A stretch of 30,063 nucleotides of DNA from Amphimedon queenslandica (lineage: Eukaryota > Porifera > Demospongiae > Haplosclerida > Niphatidae). The stretch spans positions 36,281-66,343 of the forward strand of contig NW_003546713.1 in the NCBI RefSeq assembly GCF_000090795.2. The letters are read 5' to 3'. The position numbers and the translations under genes are program-made. Shown piece by piece: positions 9,096 through 20,609 of the stretch (position 1 is its first letter; each line of letters starts with the position of its first letter). The notes under the pieces were generated by a model that saw only the letters and a list, made by a program, of their open reading frames with translations, was not told the origin of the DNA and did no database searches.

Positions 9096-11779
9096 TCAAT
9101 GGTGATACAGTACTAGTACACATTGTTTAAAAACGTCTAAAAACCTGAGGTAAGTTTCAGACCAGCGGGGGAGGGAGATTTTTGCTCGTCCATAATGTTT
9201 AAGGTGACCTGTTTCACAATCGCTAAAAGTCTCAGCTATTGAAGAGAGGACCACATCAATGTCTTCAGTCGACCATTTCTGCTGCATTAGTGGCTCAATA
9301 ACCTTCTCCATTATATCAATGAAATAATCCTTTAGATCTTTATTGTGAATAAGAGATGAGGCTATGGTCGTTAGCGTACGGGAAAGATGCTTAAAGTTGC
9401 TTTCTACAGAACGCATCAGCCACTGTGGTATGTGCTTCCTCTTTAAATCTCTCAAGACTAGTTTTTGATGGTACTCTATCCAAACCCTGTCTATGAGATT
9501 GAGTTTAATATCGTGAAGTTCTTGTAAGAAATATCTATCGAGTTCCAAGTCGTCGTCTACTTGTCTGTGAGAGCCTAGAGATCCAGAGCTCCATCGCTCT
9601 ATCATGAGGTTGGCACACTTGGTGAAATCCCCTACACTGCAATGTGATAGTTTCTTTTTTCCGGTCTCGAAACGATTATGACAGAGGAAGACAATCGACG
9701 CATAATTCTGACTCAACTCCTCAGGGAGGTGAAAATGAACTTTGACGTTTTCTACGAGAGAGCCTTCATAGTCATCGACGACTTTCAGAACTTGTTTAAT
9801 ATTATCAAACTGTCTCTTGCAGGATTTTAGGGAGACTTTGGTTTTTTCGCTCACGTCATCAAGGTCACGACGGTTCTTGCCACTCAGTTTTTTGCCGAGG
9901 AATTCACGAACGACAGTTTCATCAAAAGTGTAGTATAGCTCAATTAGTTTATACCTGATGGGCGGAGATATCTAATGAAGAGAAAAGAGAATATCATACA
10001 AAATAAGATTTAACTACAATTAAAAAATACATGTGTAGTAATTGGAATTGACTGAATAGCATAATGACATCAATATGCATCGGAAAATGTAATGAAAATT
10101 AAAAAAAAAAAATCCATGGGCTATATAATCTTGGGTATTTTTCAAAATTTTGACATTTTCTTAAAATGGCCGTAACTTGAAAAATTGAAGTCGGAATCAG
10201 TTCAAACTTTCTACACAGCATAAGGACATCAATATGTATCAGAAAATACAATAAAAATTCAGGGTGATTTCGGAGCCATTTTTTTGAAAAAACCATGGGC
10301 TATAGCCAGGCCTGGGGTCAATTACAATTAAATGCAATCTATTACTATTACTATTACTTGAAAATTTTAACTATTATATTACTATTACTATTACAACAAA
10401 GTATATTACTATTACAATTAATATTACAATACGCCATAGATTTTTATAGGTTACTGGTAAAAATAATCTAATTTTGAAGTTAATCTAAGCCATTTTATAG
10501 TTTCGAATTAAGAATGCTTTGTTATATTTATCATAAAAAGTCTCAGTACTGAGCAATAGTTCCTGGCTAACATGCTATTTTCCTATTGTTACTTATTAGT
10601 GTAACACTGCAAGTAATAGCTGTGTAATATTGAGATTACATATTACTTTGACCATTATTACTATTACTATTACATATTACTATTACCCCAGGCCTGGCTA
10701 TAGCCTTGGGAATTTTTCAGATTTTTGAAATTTTCTTAAAATGGCCATAACTTGAAAAATTAAAGTTGGAATCACCTCAAACTTTCTACACAGCTTAAGG
10801 ACATCAATATGTATCAGAAAATGTAATAAAAATCTGAGGTGATTTCGGAGCCATTTTTTTGAAAAAACTATGGGCTATAGCCTTGGGTATTTTTTAGAAT
10901 TTTGACATTTTCTTAAAATGGCCGTAACTTGAAAAAATGAAGTCGGAATCACCTCAAACTTTCTACACAGCATAAGTACATCAATATGCATCAGAAAATG
11001 TAATAAAAATTTGAGGTGATTTTGGGCATCAATATGTGTACATACATTGTGTATTCATATCTTTCCTGTGAATGACGTTTCCAATTTATAATGATATTCA
11101 TTTGGATACCGTAAATAGAAAATTTTACAGGCCGCCATTGTGGAGGTATTGCTGCACTGTTTCCAATGGAGCTCGATACACTTTCTGCCGTTTTGTAAGA
11201 AGAGCAAGCAGTTATAGTCTCGAAAGTTAAAAAATTGCAACCTTTATCTTTCTTTTCAGTAATCTGCAACTGTTTAGAACCACTGGAGTGGCGTGGAGAA
11301 GTAGAATTGACAGTTTTTAGCCTGTCGGTCCATTGTAGCTAATGATAGTATACCTCCACAATGGTGGCCTGAAAAATTTTCCATTTACGGTATCCCAATG
11401 AATATCATTATAAATCGGCAAAATCATTCACAGGAAAGATATGAATTGGAAAATGTAATACATGTACAAATAACAATAATTACAATACCACATTCACGAC
11501 AATCAACGCATGTACCTGAAACACACTCTGGTTAATGAAAGTGGGTGGGGACTGAAGATACGGCTCAATAGATCTAAACAATGAATACATCTCCTCAGTT
11601 TCAGATATCAAAAGTTGTGAATAATCCAAACCAAAAAAGCAGTGAAATTCCTTCGGCTCCTTCTTCTGTCTTTCTTTGGCAGCATCAGATGGACTGTAGC
11701 CATTGAGCCAATAGGAAAAGACTGTAATGTCGATATCGACTGGATTCATCACAGAAATTGTAAAGGGTCTGGCGGCCAT
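9096..11779 (-). CDS. FIBP: Acidic FGF intracellular-binding protein (FIBP), two exons, complete
   Basis: FIBP binds FGF1 inside cells in vertebrates and is conserved across animals. Exon 1 (11516-11779, 88 codons) encodes the N-terminus including DIDITVFSYWLNGYSPSDA. Exon 2 (9096-9971, 291 codons plus stop) joins in phase 0 after SVFQ and continues ISPPIRYKLIELYYTFDE. Diagnostic family strings are VREFLGKKLSGK, LKSCKRQFDNIKQVLKVV, ASIVFLCHNRFETGKKKL, NFKHLSRTLTTIAS and HNKDLKDYFIDIMEK. Total length is about 379 residues against 357-364 in vertebrates, so the gene is full length. The start ATG is embedded in CAAAATGGCCGCC. The single intron (9972-11515) is packed with repeats: R1 units, a hAT-like element and a foldback element. 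Head-to-head with NUDC, 205 bp between start codons. Confidence 0.95.
10045..10306 (+). repeat. R1 repeat, two units, plus orientation
   Basis: The string GACATCAATATG(C/T)ATC(A/G)G occurs at about 10067 and again about 159 bp later. Each is followed by AAAATnnAAT(G/A)AAAATT and a CCATGGGCTATA block. The second unit is interrupted at GCTATAGC by the hAT-like element. Lies inside the FIBP intron. Confidence 0.75.
10307..10696. mobile_element. non-autonomous hAT-like element with 8 bp target duplication
   Basis: The 390 bp element starts CAGGCCTGGGGTCAATTAC and ends GTAATA-type sequence then ACCCCAGGCCTG, its inverted end. It is flanked by the perfect 8 bp duplication GCTATAGC (10299-10306 and 10697-10704). 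The 8 bp duplication and CAG...CTG termini are typical of hAT transposons. The interior is TATTAC-rich and non-coding. It split an R1 repeat unit, whose two halves flank it. Confidence 0.85.
10697..11030 (+). repeat. R1 repeat, remainder plus further units, plus orientation
   Basis: It resumes with CTATAGCCTTGGGAATTTTT and continues with GGCC(A/G)TAACTTGAAAAA blocks and AAACTTTCTACACAGC at about 10778 and 10958, each followed by the ACATCAATATG(T/C)ATCAG string. Unit spacing here is close to 178 bp. Lies in the FIBP intron. Confidence 0.75.
11053..11446. mobile_element. foldback-type element with ~100 bp inverted arms
   Basis: The left arm starts ATTCATATCTTTCCTGTGAA and the right arm ends with the complement TTCACAGGAAAGATATGAAT. 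Pairing continues inwards through AATGATATTCATT(T/G)GGATACCG, AAAATTTT and the GGC(C)GCCATTGTGGAGGTAT / ATACCTCCACAATGGTGGCC segment, with few mismatches. The roughly 200 bp loop has no recognised gene. The long arms suggest a MITE or foldback element in the FIBP intron. Confidence 0.8.
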
Positions 11780-11984
11780 TTTGAATCAACAGGCGTTAAG
11801 TTGCCGTTAACAAAGGTGTTGCTAGTTATTAATTATGGTTAGTTAGCTGTTGTTTATAACTTTATTGCGCATGCTCAGTTGAACTCACCCACGTGTAGCA
11901 TTTTAAGCAAATTCTCACTTTAGTCATTTTTCTGTGTCATTTATTTAAAAGAGCGAGTTATTTTCTCAGAGAAAGGAGTAGATT
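11780..11984. promoter_or_regulatory. bidirectional FIBP/NUDC promoter region
   Basis: Only 205 bp separate the divergent start codons of FIBP (minus) and NUDC (plus), so both 5' leaders and promoters must fit here. No TATA box is obvious. The FIBP start codon overlaps GCCGCCATTTTG-like sequence (reverse sense), resembling a YY1 site. A CACGTG E-box-like CCCACGTGTAG occurs near 11890. Confidence 0.6.
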
Positions 11985-14900
11985 ATGAGTGATGAAGATG
12001 AAGCAAGATTTGATGGCCTCCTGTTAGGATTAGCTCAGCAACATACTGAGGGGATCACCCAGGTAATTACAGCAGCCATATTTAATTAGTAGGCGTGGTT
12101 TATATTGTTTAATTTTCGTTTAGTTGCTGGATACATTTTTTGGTTTTTTGAGACGTAAGACCGATTTCTTTACCGGAGTTCAGAAAGGGAAGGCGGAGCA
12201 GGTATTAAATAATTAATTAAATAATTAATTAAATATTCTTCATTAATTTTCTTGTAGTTGGTGCTAAGTATCCTTCGTAAACATGAAAAGTTAGCGTTAC
12301 AGGTGATTGAACTTGTGTACATGTTTTACAGTAGAGGAAGTACATGTACCATTTATGTGTGAGATTTAATGACAGGAAATGCGAAAATTTTGTCAGCTTG
12401 TTTTATTTAAAATAATGCATTTAAAATTGGTGTTATTCTGAATTTTGCTGATTTACCACAGCATAATTTTTAACAAGAAAAAGAATAATATGTAATTAGA
12501 TTTTTGGAGTTTGAAATTTGGCAAATTTTATTTATCTTTATTTCGTTCAGAATGCTAAGCCTAAAGTAAAGAAGGAGCCTAAACCAACTGGACCAGCTCA
12601 ACCTCCACCAGCTACAAAAGCAGCTACTGACTCTACACATACTCCATTAAAAGAACCGGAAATAGTAGAGGTACGTGTACATGTACATGTATAGCTGGAA
12701 ATTTTGGAGGGAATTAAAATTGGCAAATTTGGTTCGCCAAAATAAAATCCACCATTTTGAGCCATTATGCGCATGCTTAATGGCACATGGCCACAAATTC
12801 ACCAAATTAAAATTCGTCAATCATCAAAACTTAGCAATTCACCAAATTTTAGTCCCTCCAAAATTAGCTGCTATATGGTACAAATTTTCTCGCTATATGG
12901 TACATGTATAATGAAGGGGAGTGAGGGAGGGCCCAGCGGAGAGAGACAGAGGGGAGTTGTTACAGTGTGCTTTAATTTAATTGATAATGTGTATTGTGTA
13001 GAGAAGACATCCACTAGCATATCATGCACATGTATAGTGAGTTCAGTGACAATTGTGTATTGCCTCTAAAGTTTTGTTGTATCATATACAATAGATTCTG
13101 TGATCCATTTTAGCATTTTTATGCAGTTCACAGAAACTTCATAATATTTAACAGTTTTCTTTTGTGTCTAGTTAAAGCCCTGTAAAATAAACCACCACAA
13201 ACTTGGATGAATACAATGTATACATGTACATGTATGTCTGCACTTTATAAATATACTTTTAAATGAATAAACCTTGACAAACTTGAATGATAATACCGTC
13301 GATCAGGAAATTTGTGTGGTAGAAAATTTTTGTGTTTTAAAATTGTGTTGTGATTTAATTTTTACTAAATAAGACTGTGTCATGTATTATTGAATGTGGC
13401 ATGTAATTATATGGGTGATCTAATTTTTACAAAATTCTAATCCAGTAAAATTAAAGTTATAGTAAAAATTTTGAGATAGACGGTATTTCATATTCATTAG
13501 GTCACTGATGAAGAAGCTGAACAGATATCAAAAGCTAATCAACCTCCTCCTGCTCAACCTCCTCCACCTGCTGTTGATAATAATCATAAAGTGAGTGTAT
13601 TTATTATTAATGATAGTAGTACATTAATAATAATGTAGTCATGTACATGTATTTGCATACACCTTAGCCGAATTTCTTTAAAATGTGTCAGTGAGAAATC
13701 TTCATTTTTATAATTAATTCTGATGCTACATTGCAAAACATGATTTTATGTTGTGTAGAAAATTTAAGCTGATTCTAATCGAAATACGATTTTTGTAAAT
13801 TTTTAAAATTGCTCAAAAATCAGGCCAAAGTTTCTGTACTATAGTACAGTGTCATTGACTAAATTTTGCCAAAAATGAAAAGAAGAGAATTCTCTTTTTA
13901 TAATTTTTCCTGATACATATACATGTTCTTATGTTGCATAGAAAGTTTGAGCTGATTCCGATCAGAATAGGATTTTTTTACAAATTTGTAAAGTTGCACA
14001 AAAATCAGGATAATGACACAACCTTTGGTCAGCCACTACTTCACCTATAAACACATGTACATGATATTAATGATATTATTGTTAATAGGTAGCTGAAGAT
14101 ACTACTGAAGACAAAGGATCAGATGATGATGATGATGAAGACAGTAAAGGGAAGATAAAGCCTAATGTTGGTAATGGAGCTGATCTACCTCATTACAAGT
14201 GGACTCAAACACTTCAAGATGTAGAGGTAGCATAGAACTATACATCATATAAACATACGTGTACATTATTTGTTATTAAAGCTAACGTGAATGAAAAAAA
14301 GGAAAAAACCAAAATTATTTTTTATACGTTATTTATTTTGATTGTACATGTACATGTATGTTAGATACACCTCATCCAAGGAAAGTTAAAAGCCTACAAT
14401 ACTTGTACTTGCAAAGTTTATAAGTTTTATAACCATAAAAAATAGAGTTCTCTACAGTATTAAATTTAACTGTATTTGCCCCCTCCTCTCTCTCCCTCCC
14501 TCTCTCTCTTTCTCCTCAGATAAGAGTACCCACTCAGTTGGATATTCCAATTAAAAGCAGAGACGTTGTAGTTGACTTTCAAACTAAAGTAATTAGGCTC
14601 ACAATAAATAAATAAATATAATTAATAAATATTTTAAAAGCATTTGAAGATTGGCGTTAAAGGGAAAGACTCAATAATTAACGGAGAACTTTATAATAAG
14701 ATAAAACTTGAGGATTGTTTCTGGACTCTGGAGGACAGGAAGATTATATGTGTCCACTTGGAAAAGGTGAGAAAAGAGACCATTACACACTGGCAAGGTG
14801 TCATATGAGCAGGGGTGGGAAAGGGGGATATCCCTCCTACTCTAATTATAAAGGCCTTTTCACACTGGCCAAAGTAATGCGCATTAATCGTGTTCACACT

Positions 14901-15963
14901 AGAGTGGTTTCCAATTGATACTCGTCACTCTCACTTCACCTCCAGAGGTGGATTGATGTGAGGTCAAGTGCTTCGAAAACTGCCAGTGTGAAAAGGCCTT
15001 TAGTTCCCCCCATCATGTGTACAATACAATAATCATGTGTATAATAGTTTACTCCTGCACCGGCAAAACCGACTTTTGCTTGATTAGCTCAATATCGTTT
15101 TGGTTGTGTCCTCCCTACGAAAAATCTTGTATGAATCCCTGACTGGTACATGTATTTCAGTACATGTACATGTAAATAAATGTTTATTTAAACACATGCG
15201 TTGGTATGTTCTATTTAGAATTCAAGATTTTAAGCAGTATCCTGAGTTATACAAGCATTATTGTATACTATTTAGAGCCCAAATAATGAAGTTTTAATCC
15301 TGTAGTACCTATACACAATTTAAGCCTTTGCTTTGTGTATACATGTACATGTACACTTACTTTTACTGACACTTAAACTTGAGCAATGTCTGACATTATA
15401 AGAGAGAGAAATTAATGAGGTTATGGTATTTTAACTTGTAGCAAAATAAAATGGAGTGGTGGACAAGAATTGTTACTACTGATCCTGAGATTAACACTAA
15501 GAAAGTTCAACCTGAAAACTCAAAAGTAAATAATGATAATAATAGCCATTGCTGATTAAGCAAATTTTAATTGGTAAATATTGATATTATATTTGTGTAT
15601 GTTGTTAGTTATCTGATCTTGATTCAGAGACAAGAGGTATGGTTGAGAAGATGATGTATGATCAGAGACAGAAAGAGGTTTGTACTAGTATCATTGGAAA
15701 CTTACATTTTATTATACTATACACTGTACTTATCACCACCATCTCCTCTTCCTCCTTTTATCATCTGTCTCCTCTCTCTCTCTCTCTCTCCTTTCCCCTT
15801 TAGAGAGGTCTCCCCACATCTGATGAACAAAAGAAGCAAGATATATTGAAGAAGTTAGCACTATTAAAATAGTAATTATTTTTAGTAATGTATTATTTGC
15901 TATTAATGTAGATTTATGGAACAGCATCCTGAAATGGATTTCTCTAAAGCAAAGATATCATAA
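11985..15963 (+). CDS. NUDC: Nuclear distribution protein NudC, complete (12 exons)
   Basis: NudC is a cytosolic co-chaperone that works with Hsp90 and LIS1/dynein in nuclear movement and mitosis. Exons: 11985-12062, 12124-12201, 12258-12302, 12551-12670, 13501-13590, 14089-14226, 14520-14588, 14641-14766, 15442-15525, 15609-15677, 15804-15853, 15912-15963. The sum is 332 residues against 331 in human. The N-terminal domain has [13 protein letters not shown] and [15 protein letters not shown] proline/acidic linker follows (exons 4-6, run of D/E), then the CS domain from [14 protein letters not shown] through VHLEK, then [15 protein letters not shown] and the conserved tail [10 protein letters not shown] and [11 protein letters not shown]. 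Exons 1-10 are all phase 0; exon 11 ends in phase 2. Introns 4, 5 and 8 contain MITEs and R1 units. The exon 6-12 part is duplicated at 24751-26625. Confidence 0.97.
12690..12880. mobile_element. MITE, TTGGAGG family, copy 3 (best preserved)
   Basis: Inverted ends: left TAGCTGGAAATTTTGGAGGG and right TCCCTCCAAAATTAGCTGCTA, near perfect. The inside carries the CATGCTTAATGGCACATGGC core in the opposite orientation to copies 1 and 2. It lies in NUDC intron 4, about 20 bp after the exon 4 donor. Confidence 0.8.
13294..13485. mobile_element. MITE with TACCGTC termini
   Basis: The 192 bp segment starts TACCGTCGATCAGGAAATTT and ends with the inverted AAAATTTTGAGATAGACGGTA. It shares the TACCGT terminus with the element at 229. 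It lies in NUDC intron 4 and ends 15 bp before exon 5, contributing sequence to the acceptor region. Confidence 0.6.
13680..14012 (-). repeat. R1 repeat, about two units, minus orientation
   Basis: Read on the minus strand it carries the R1 hallmarks; on the plus strand these appear as CTGATACATATACATG, TTATGTTGCATAGAAAGTTT and GAGCTGATTCCGATCAGAAT. Two units lie about 190 bp apart in NUDC intron 5. The left breakpoint of the segmental duplication falls at its right end. Confidence 0.65.
14850..15001. mobile_element. MITE with AAAGGCCTTTTCACACTGG ends, copy in NUDC intron 8
   Basis: Perfect 19 bp inverted ends (AAAGGCCTTTTCACACTGG and CCAGTGTGAAAAGGCCTTT) bound 152 bp of non-coding sequence. 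The element is present at the same place in the duplicated NUDC copy, so it inserted before the duplication. The family was not identified. Confidence 0.85.
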
Positions 15964-16518
15964 ACACAAATGATAATAATTGTACTTTTAATTATGTGAC
16001 GTTATAAGTATCAAACTTTATGGATCAATCAATTGCTAGCCCTCATTGGGTTGATGTGTGTTCATTAATCAACAGGTGATTGTTAAGGTGGTGTAGGCCT
16101 GATGTCATGTTGATACTGGAGTTGAATTTGGTTCAGTTTTAGCACAAAGCAAAAAACATTTTTGATTAAAAATTGATATAGTGTAGTGGCCTCACCAGCA
16201 GATGTTGTGTATTGGTAGAAACTCATGTATCAGTTAGGCAGTATACATGAAATGTTTGTCTACTAAAAGAATGTTAAATGCTAAGGGATTCTACCCCTCA
16301 TCAAGCTCTAATGTTCATGTAACAACTACTACACTATAATGAGGGCTTTAACCAATAATCACCAAGTGCAATTGAGTGTGTCCTCCTTCATTCCTACTAG
16401 AAGACATGAAACTAACAAGTTGTTAACTTTAATGTATACAGCTATAAAGTATAAGTATATAGCAGTGTAATTTATAAGTAGTATAGGTCTAATAATATTC
16501 ATCAATGAATATTAATAT
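15964..16518. other. convergent 3' intergenic region, NUDC/gene A
   Basis: This 555 bp stretch separates two converging genes. It holds both 3' untranslated regions and no further gene. It is duplicated, with several short indels, at 26626-27411. Confidence 0.6.
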
Positions 16519-19500
16519 TCAATATATTCCATAGCCAATATTAGGTGTCATAATAATATTTCCACCTTCATTGCTATACCGTCCTTCGTTAGCTATCTCT
16601 ACTGCACTCTTTCCTCTTTCATCTTTACTGTTAGGATCAGCTCCTAACTGCAGTAGCATTGATACTTCAAAACTATCACCAGCTTTAACCGATTGATGGA
16701 GCGAAGCGTCAAAATTGTTATCGTCTTTTCTTCTGATAGGAATCTCAACAGCAACTTCCAATATTCCTAATCTACTCATTGATTTTTTTTTCTTATTGAT
16801 AGTATCGATAATAGACTGTGATAGTGAGGCTGGTATTAACAGTGTAATGACAACTGAGCCTAAGTCAATGTCCACTATAGTGAAAATATCTGCTATTTTA
16901 TGCTCAAAGTAATATTGAAGAACTCTTTTAAAATTTTTCAAAGTCATTTCATCCCATCTGTCATTCAGTTTAATAACGACTGGTTTTGTTTGATTGCTAG
17001 TGGTTGGTAAGGCTCCTCCTGGTAATGATGACAATTTCCCTTTGATTGTTGATCGTATGTGCTTCAATTGTGATGATTCTGAGAATTTATCAACGCTATC
17101 AATGTATTGAATTAGTTCAATTTGAAGCTCATCTGATGAGGGAATGAAACAACGTACTAAACTCTTGAGTAATCCAACATTAAAGAAGTTGTAATGTGGT
17201 TTAATAGCAGTAAATATAGTATCCATGTTGATTTCTGGCGGTGATAATTTTAAATTATCCATGTTGATTTCTGACGATGATGACTTTAAATCTTGCCCCA
17301 AATATTCTTCTGCATGAAATGCCACCACGCTTGCTTTCAATTTCCCACTGGAAACAAGTTCATCAAAATGTGTTCTTATTTTAGTTGCAAGACCAGTAAA
17401 CTGCTCATGCAGTGATTCAATACTCCGAGCAACTTCTTCCTTTGAACTAAGTTCTATCACGGTGGGACTAGAGCAAAGCTCATCATGCAGGTGTGACTTA
17501 ATTCGCGGTACTTCATACACATTCTCAGAATGTAGTTGTGGAGGTTCTGTAGTTAGCATTGGTGAGCGTTTAGGTGCTTTTGGTGGCTCAATTTGCTCAA
17601 CTCTTATGCTACCACCTTTATCCCCTAAGAATAATAATAATAGCAACAAAACCATGCATGACAATGAATAGTTTATGTTTCTGTATCTTTTAAACAGATG
17701 CCTCCCAGTACAGACACAAAAAACAGTTTTGGGATTCATACTGCATAAAAAATGCCAGCAAGGACTGTGACATTTGGAAACAAGCTCAAGGCTTCTATTG
17801 AAATCTTGAACTGAGATTTTAGAAATGATATTCAGATTGTACTTACCTAATTTTTTCATCAGTTTAGATGCCATGTTCTTTACTCCTGCTTTTTGTAGTG
17901 CAGTAATGAGAGAAGAGAACACACTGTTAGGATTAGAATGAGTTTGTATGATAGTTAATAATGAATTGATGAGTCGAGTAGCTCTTTCATTTGGAGTAGG
18001 ATAAGAATTAGCAACAGCATTGTGTACATCTTGAGGTATGACAGCAAGAGAAAAGAGATGATTATTTAATCGTGAAATAACTGGAGCATTTCCTGCCAAC
18101 AGATCAACAAGATCAGCTAACATCTCTTTTATTGTAATGTATTCTGGTGACATTGATCCTTCCATTGGTTCTAATGATGATGGATCTTTCTTCCCCTCCT
18201 TATCTTGCAGTACTGTTGCTGTAGGATCATGTGGAGCTGATGATGAATCTTGAGATTGTCTTGGCTTAGATGCTATTGGTGAAGGTTGTACAGTTATTGT
18301 TGGTCGACGTGGTTTAGGTGGCAATGGTAGTGTAGTAGTTTGACGTCTTGGTGGCAGTGGTGAATGTGGAGCAGAAATTTTAACTTGTGGTGATAATGGT
18401 TGGGCATTTACAGTAGATAAACTTTGACGTCTTGGTGGTATAGGGGGTGGTTGATCTTGTAATGAAAAGTACTGTGAAAGTAATGGTGTTTCTTGTGGCT
18501 TTAAATTTATTGATGTATTATTTGTTGATTGCAAAGGCTTCTGAAAGAGTGATTCTATTTGAGGTGACAATGGTGGGGGCATTGATTCTTGCAAGCTTTC
18601 ATCTATAAGCATAAAAATAAATTATTTTTATCGATTTGCATTTAACAGTACTTTTTGGTTTAGGTTCCATTGGTGATAGAGGCTGTGATGATCGACTTAA
18701 TTTAGGTGCTATTGGTAGACGTTGTGCAGGCACTTTTGCCATTGAAAATGGTTCGTGTTGTCTACTTTGTGATGGTACAGGTGCTGCTGGGGGAAGAGTC
18801 TTAAATGTCTCTTGTAAAGTCGAATCTATTAATTGCAATTGCTATTAATATTAAATTAATACATACCATTCATACAGTTAGTGCTGGATGACTAAATTAG
18901 TTTATTGTTATATTTTGTGTAATTTATGTTCATTCTTTATACCTTTTACTTTTCCAGTTAGTATTAAATGCTCTTCAAATGTTCTTAAAGATTTTTCTTC
19001 ATGATCATTCATCTTTCTTATAGTATCAACATCAAGTGGTGGTAGAGACTCCTCCAGTTGTCTTTTGATTAATAACTCATGAAACTCTATCAATTTAGAT
19101 AATTTCGGTGTATTTGGTAGATCATTTGATGCAATAGGAGGACTTTCTATCATTGGTTTGCTAGGAGGAATTGACCCCTTTTCTAAAAAATAATTTACAA
19201 TATAATAGTATTAATTTAACTTTAGTGAATTAAAAATTACACCACTAAACCGCTAATACCATAGATACTATATACCCCTGGATATGAAACACGGCCCGAC
19301 CGGATGTTCTGAGGCTTGTTTCACCGGAAATATGTCATATTACGTTTTCATTCAGAATAAAAATAAAGCAATGATAAAAAGTATTATTATTATTGCTAAT
19401 AAAAGTGTGATTTTATGTACAATAATACAATAAAACTTGACATTTATCATGCATTATAATTGCTGAAACTTTCCTTTTCTTTTAGTATAATGCAGTCTAC

Positions 19501-20609
19501 CAATGCATGACTTTCCCATCTCTTGTCACCTAAAAATGATGAATTTGACAACACAATTGCACCAAAACTAAAAATACACTCCTTTTGAGAATAGGCCCAC
19601 TACAACTACCTATTCTCAAGCTACAAAACCATATAGAAAAAGTTCCAATTAAGTCAAGTATTACAAAGAAAAATTGGCTAGAAAGGTGGGGCTTGAAAAA
19701 CCAAGATTTAGGAAATAACAGCTCTTTTACTTAACACAAACTCTAAATAATAGCCCCACTACAACTAGTAAACAATAACCTATCAGTACAATAAAGAATG
19801 TTGGCCTAATTCAACAGAGTTAAGCTAAAAAAGTGGCTTGAGTGAAATGTACACAACAAGTAGGCTATGACATCCATTGTAGAACTATAATATGCACTCA
19901 AACTATCGTTTATGAGCATTATTTCAATATATAAAGGCTTTGCAAAGTCTTCTGAGGGATCATTCAGCTACTTTAACAAACGAATAGGCTACTGTGATTG
20001 TTTTACTTACCCTGGCAGCCATGAATGCAGCGAAACAAGGGTGAGGACAGCCGGATGTGACGTTTATGACGTTTCCTTATGGGATTTTATATGTGTGCAT
20101 AGAAGAGTTTCGTATCCAGGGGTATATAGTATCTATGCTAATACCAACACCCACTAGTATTATGCACATAATTACATCACAAAATTGATCACTATATATA
20201 TATGACATTCTATAGAATACACACACACACAGTCCATACTAATACAATCAGTGACATTAACTTACTCTCTTGATCTAACTTGTCAGCCGCAGCATTCTCA
20301 TTCATAGATTTAAGAGCATCTGACAGTGAGTCAAAGGTAGCTTCTCCTTTACTGTCAACATTATCAGCTCTGGACAACCACTGGGAGAGGCATTCAAGCA
20401 AGCATCGAGATGCATCACCAGGATGATTCCTTTCAATTGCGTCCAGTGTGTTTTTGTGTAGTCCTAGTGTCAGTCCCAGTTCATACCATCTTGTCTGAGG
20501 GAAACCACATCTCTCCAACAGATCAACAACATAAAACAGTTTATCTATTAAAACAGAATAAAAATATAATTGCTATATATAGATCTAATAGTCAATGAAT
20601 ATTACCCAT
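16519..20609 (-). CDS. gene A: Death-domain / proline-rich / CARD-like / ankyrin adaptor
   Basis: Minus-strand exons: 20606-20609 (ATGG), 20266-20544, 18943-19182, 18652-18825, 17847-18602 and 16519-17624; about 852 residues. Residues ~3-92 are a Death domain (FPQTRWYELGLTLGLHKNTL ... LSQWLSRAD). Residues 95-230 are a linker with SP/PP motifs. Residues 233-375 are proline-rich with SH3-ligand PPIPPRR and PLPPRR motifs and a PLPPKPRRP block. Residues ~387-485 are a helical death-fold, CARD-like (LLAGNAPVISRLNNHLF ... LITALQKAGV). The last exon has a helical region (NFFNVGLLKSLVRCFI), an alpha/beta segment (DLGSVVITLLIPASL) and one ankyrin-like repeat (LLQLGADPNSKDERGKSAVE). No membrane segment remains after splicing. 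The role is inferred as a cytosolic innate/apoptotic signalling adaptor. Start choice is uncertain because the ATG codes only four bases of exon 1. Confidence 0.8.
19260..20137. mobile_element. non-autonomous DNA transposon with 7 bp target duplication
   Basis: The 878 bp element starts CATAGATACTATATACCCCT and ends with the inverted GGGGTATATAGTATCTATG; the ends pair over about 33 bp with two mismatches at most. CTAATAC is duplicated on both sides (19253-19259 and 20138-20144). No transposase frame is present. It lies in intron 2 of gene A, between the Death-domain exon and exon 3. The superfamily is undecided; a 7-8 bp duplication allows hAT-like or related types. Confidence 0.85.

Larger units (their letters stand above)
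14013..19253. repeat. segmental duplication, copy 1 (NUDC exons 6-12 plus gene A)
   Basis: From AATGACACAA at about 14013 the sequence aligns almost base for base with 24674 onwards, through NUDC introns and exons, the intergenic space and gene A exons 6 to 3. Offset is about 10.66 kb in the NUDC half and rises to about 10.8 kb further on. The copy 2 match reaches the window end, so the true right border is unknown. Confidence 0.9.

Noticed and set aside
14691-14918. Paired frames on both strands, repeated at 25354-25581
   Set aside because: They overlap NUDC exon 8, its intron and the MITE; identical copies arise from the segmental duplication, not from a conserved protein.
15658-15849. Plus-strand frame with long serine/leucine/proline run
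   Set aside because: It reads through NUDC exon 10, the pyrimidine-rich intron 10 and exon 11; the run is the intron's polypyrimidine tract.
17625-17700. Apparent transmembrane segment (leucine run) in gene A, and its equivalent in gene B near 28437-28490
   Set aside because: Both lie between a GTAAGT donor and a TTAG acceptor in phase 1. The leucines come from the AT/TTATTATT intron end, so the spliced protein has no membrane segment there.
19912-20157. 81-residue frame as a transposase fragment
   Set aside because: It spans the end of the 878 bp element and its flank, has no recognisable catalytic motif and looks like chance.
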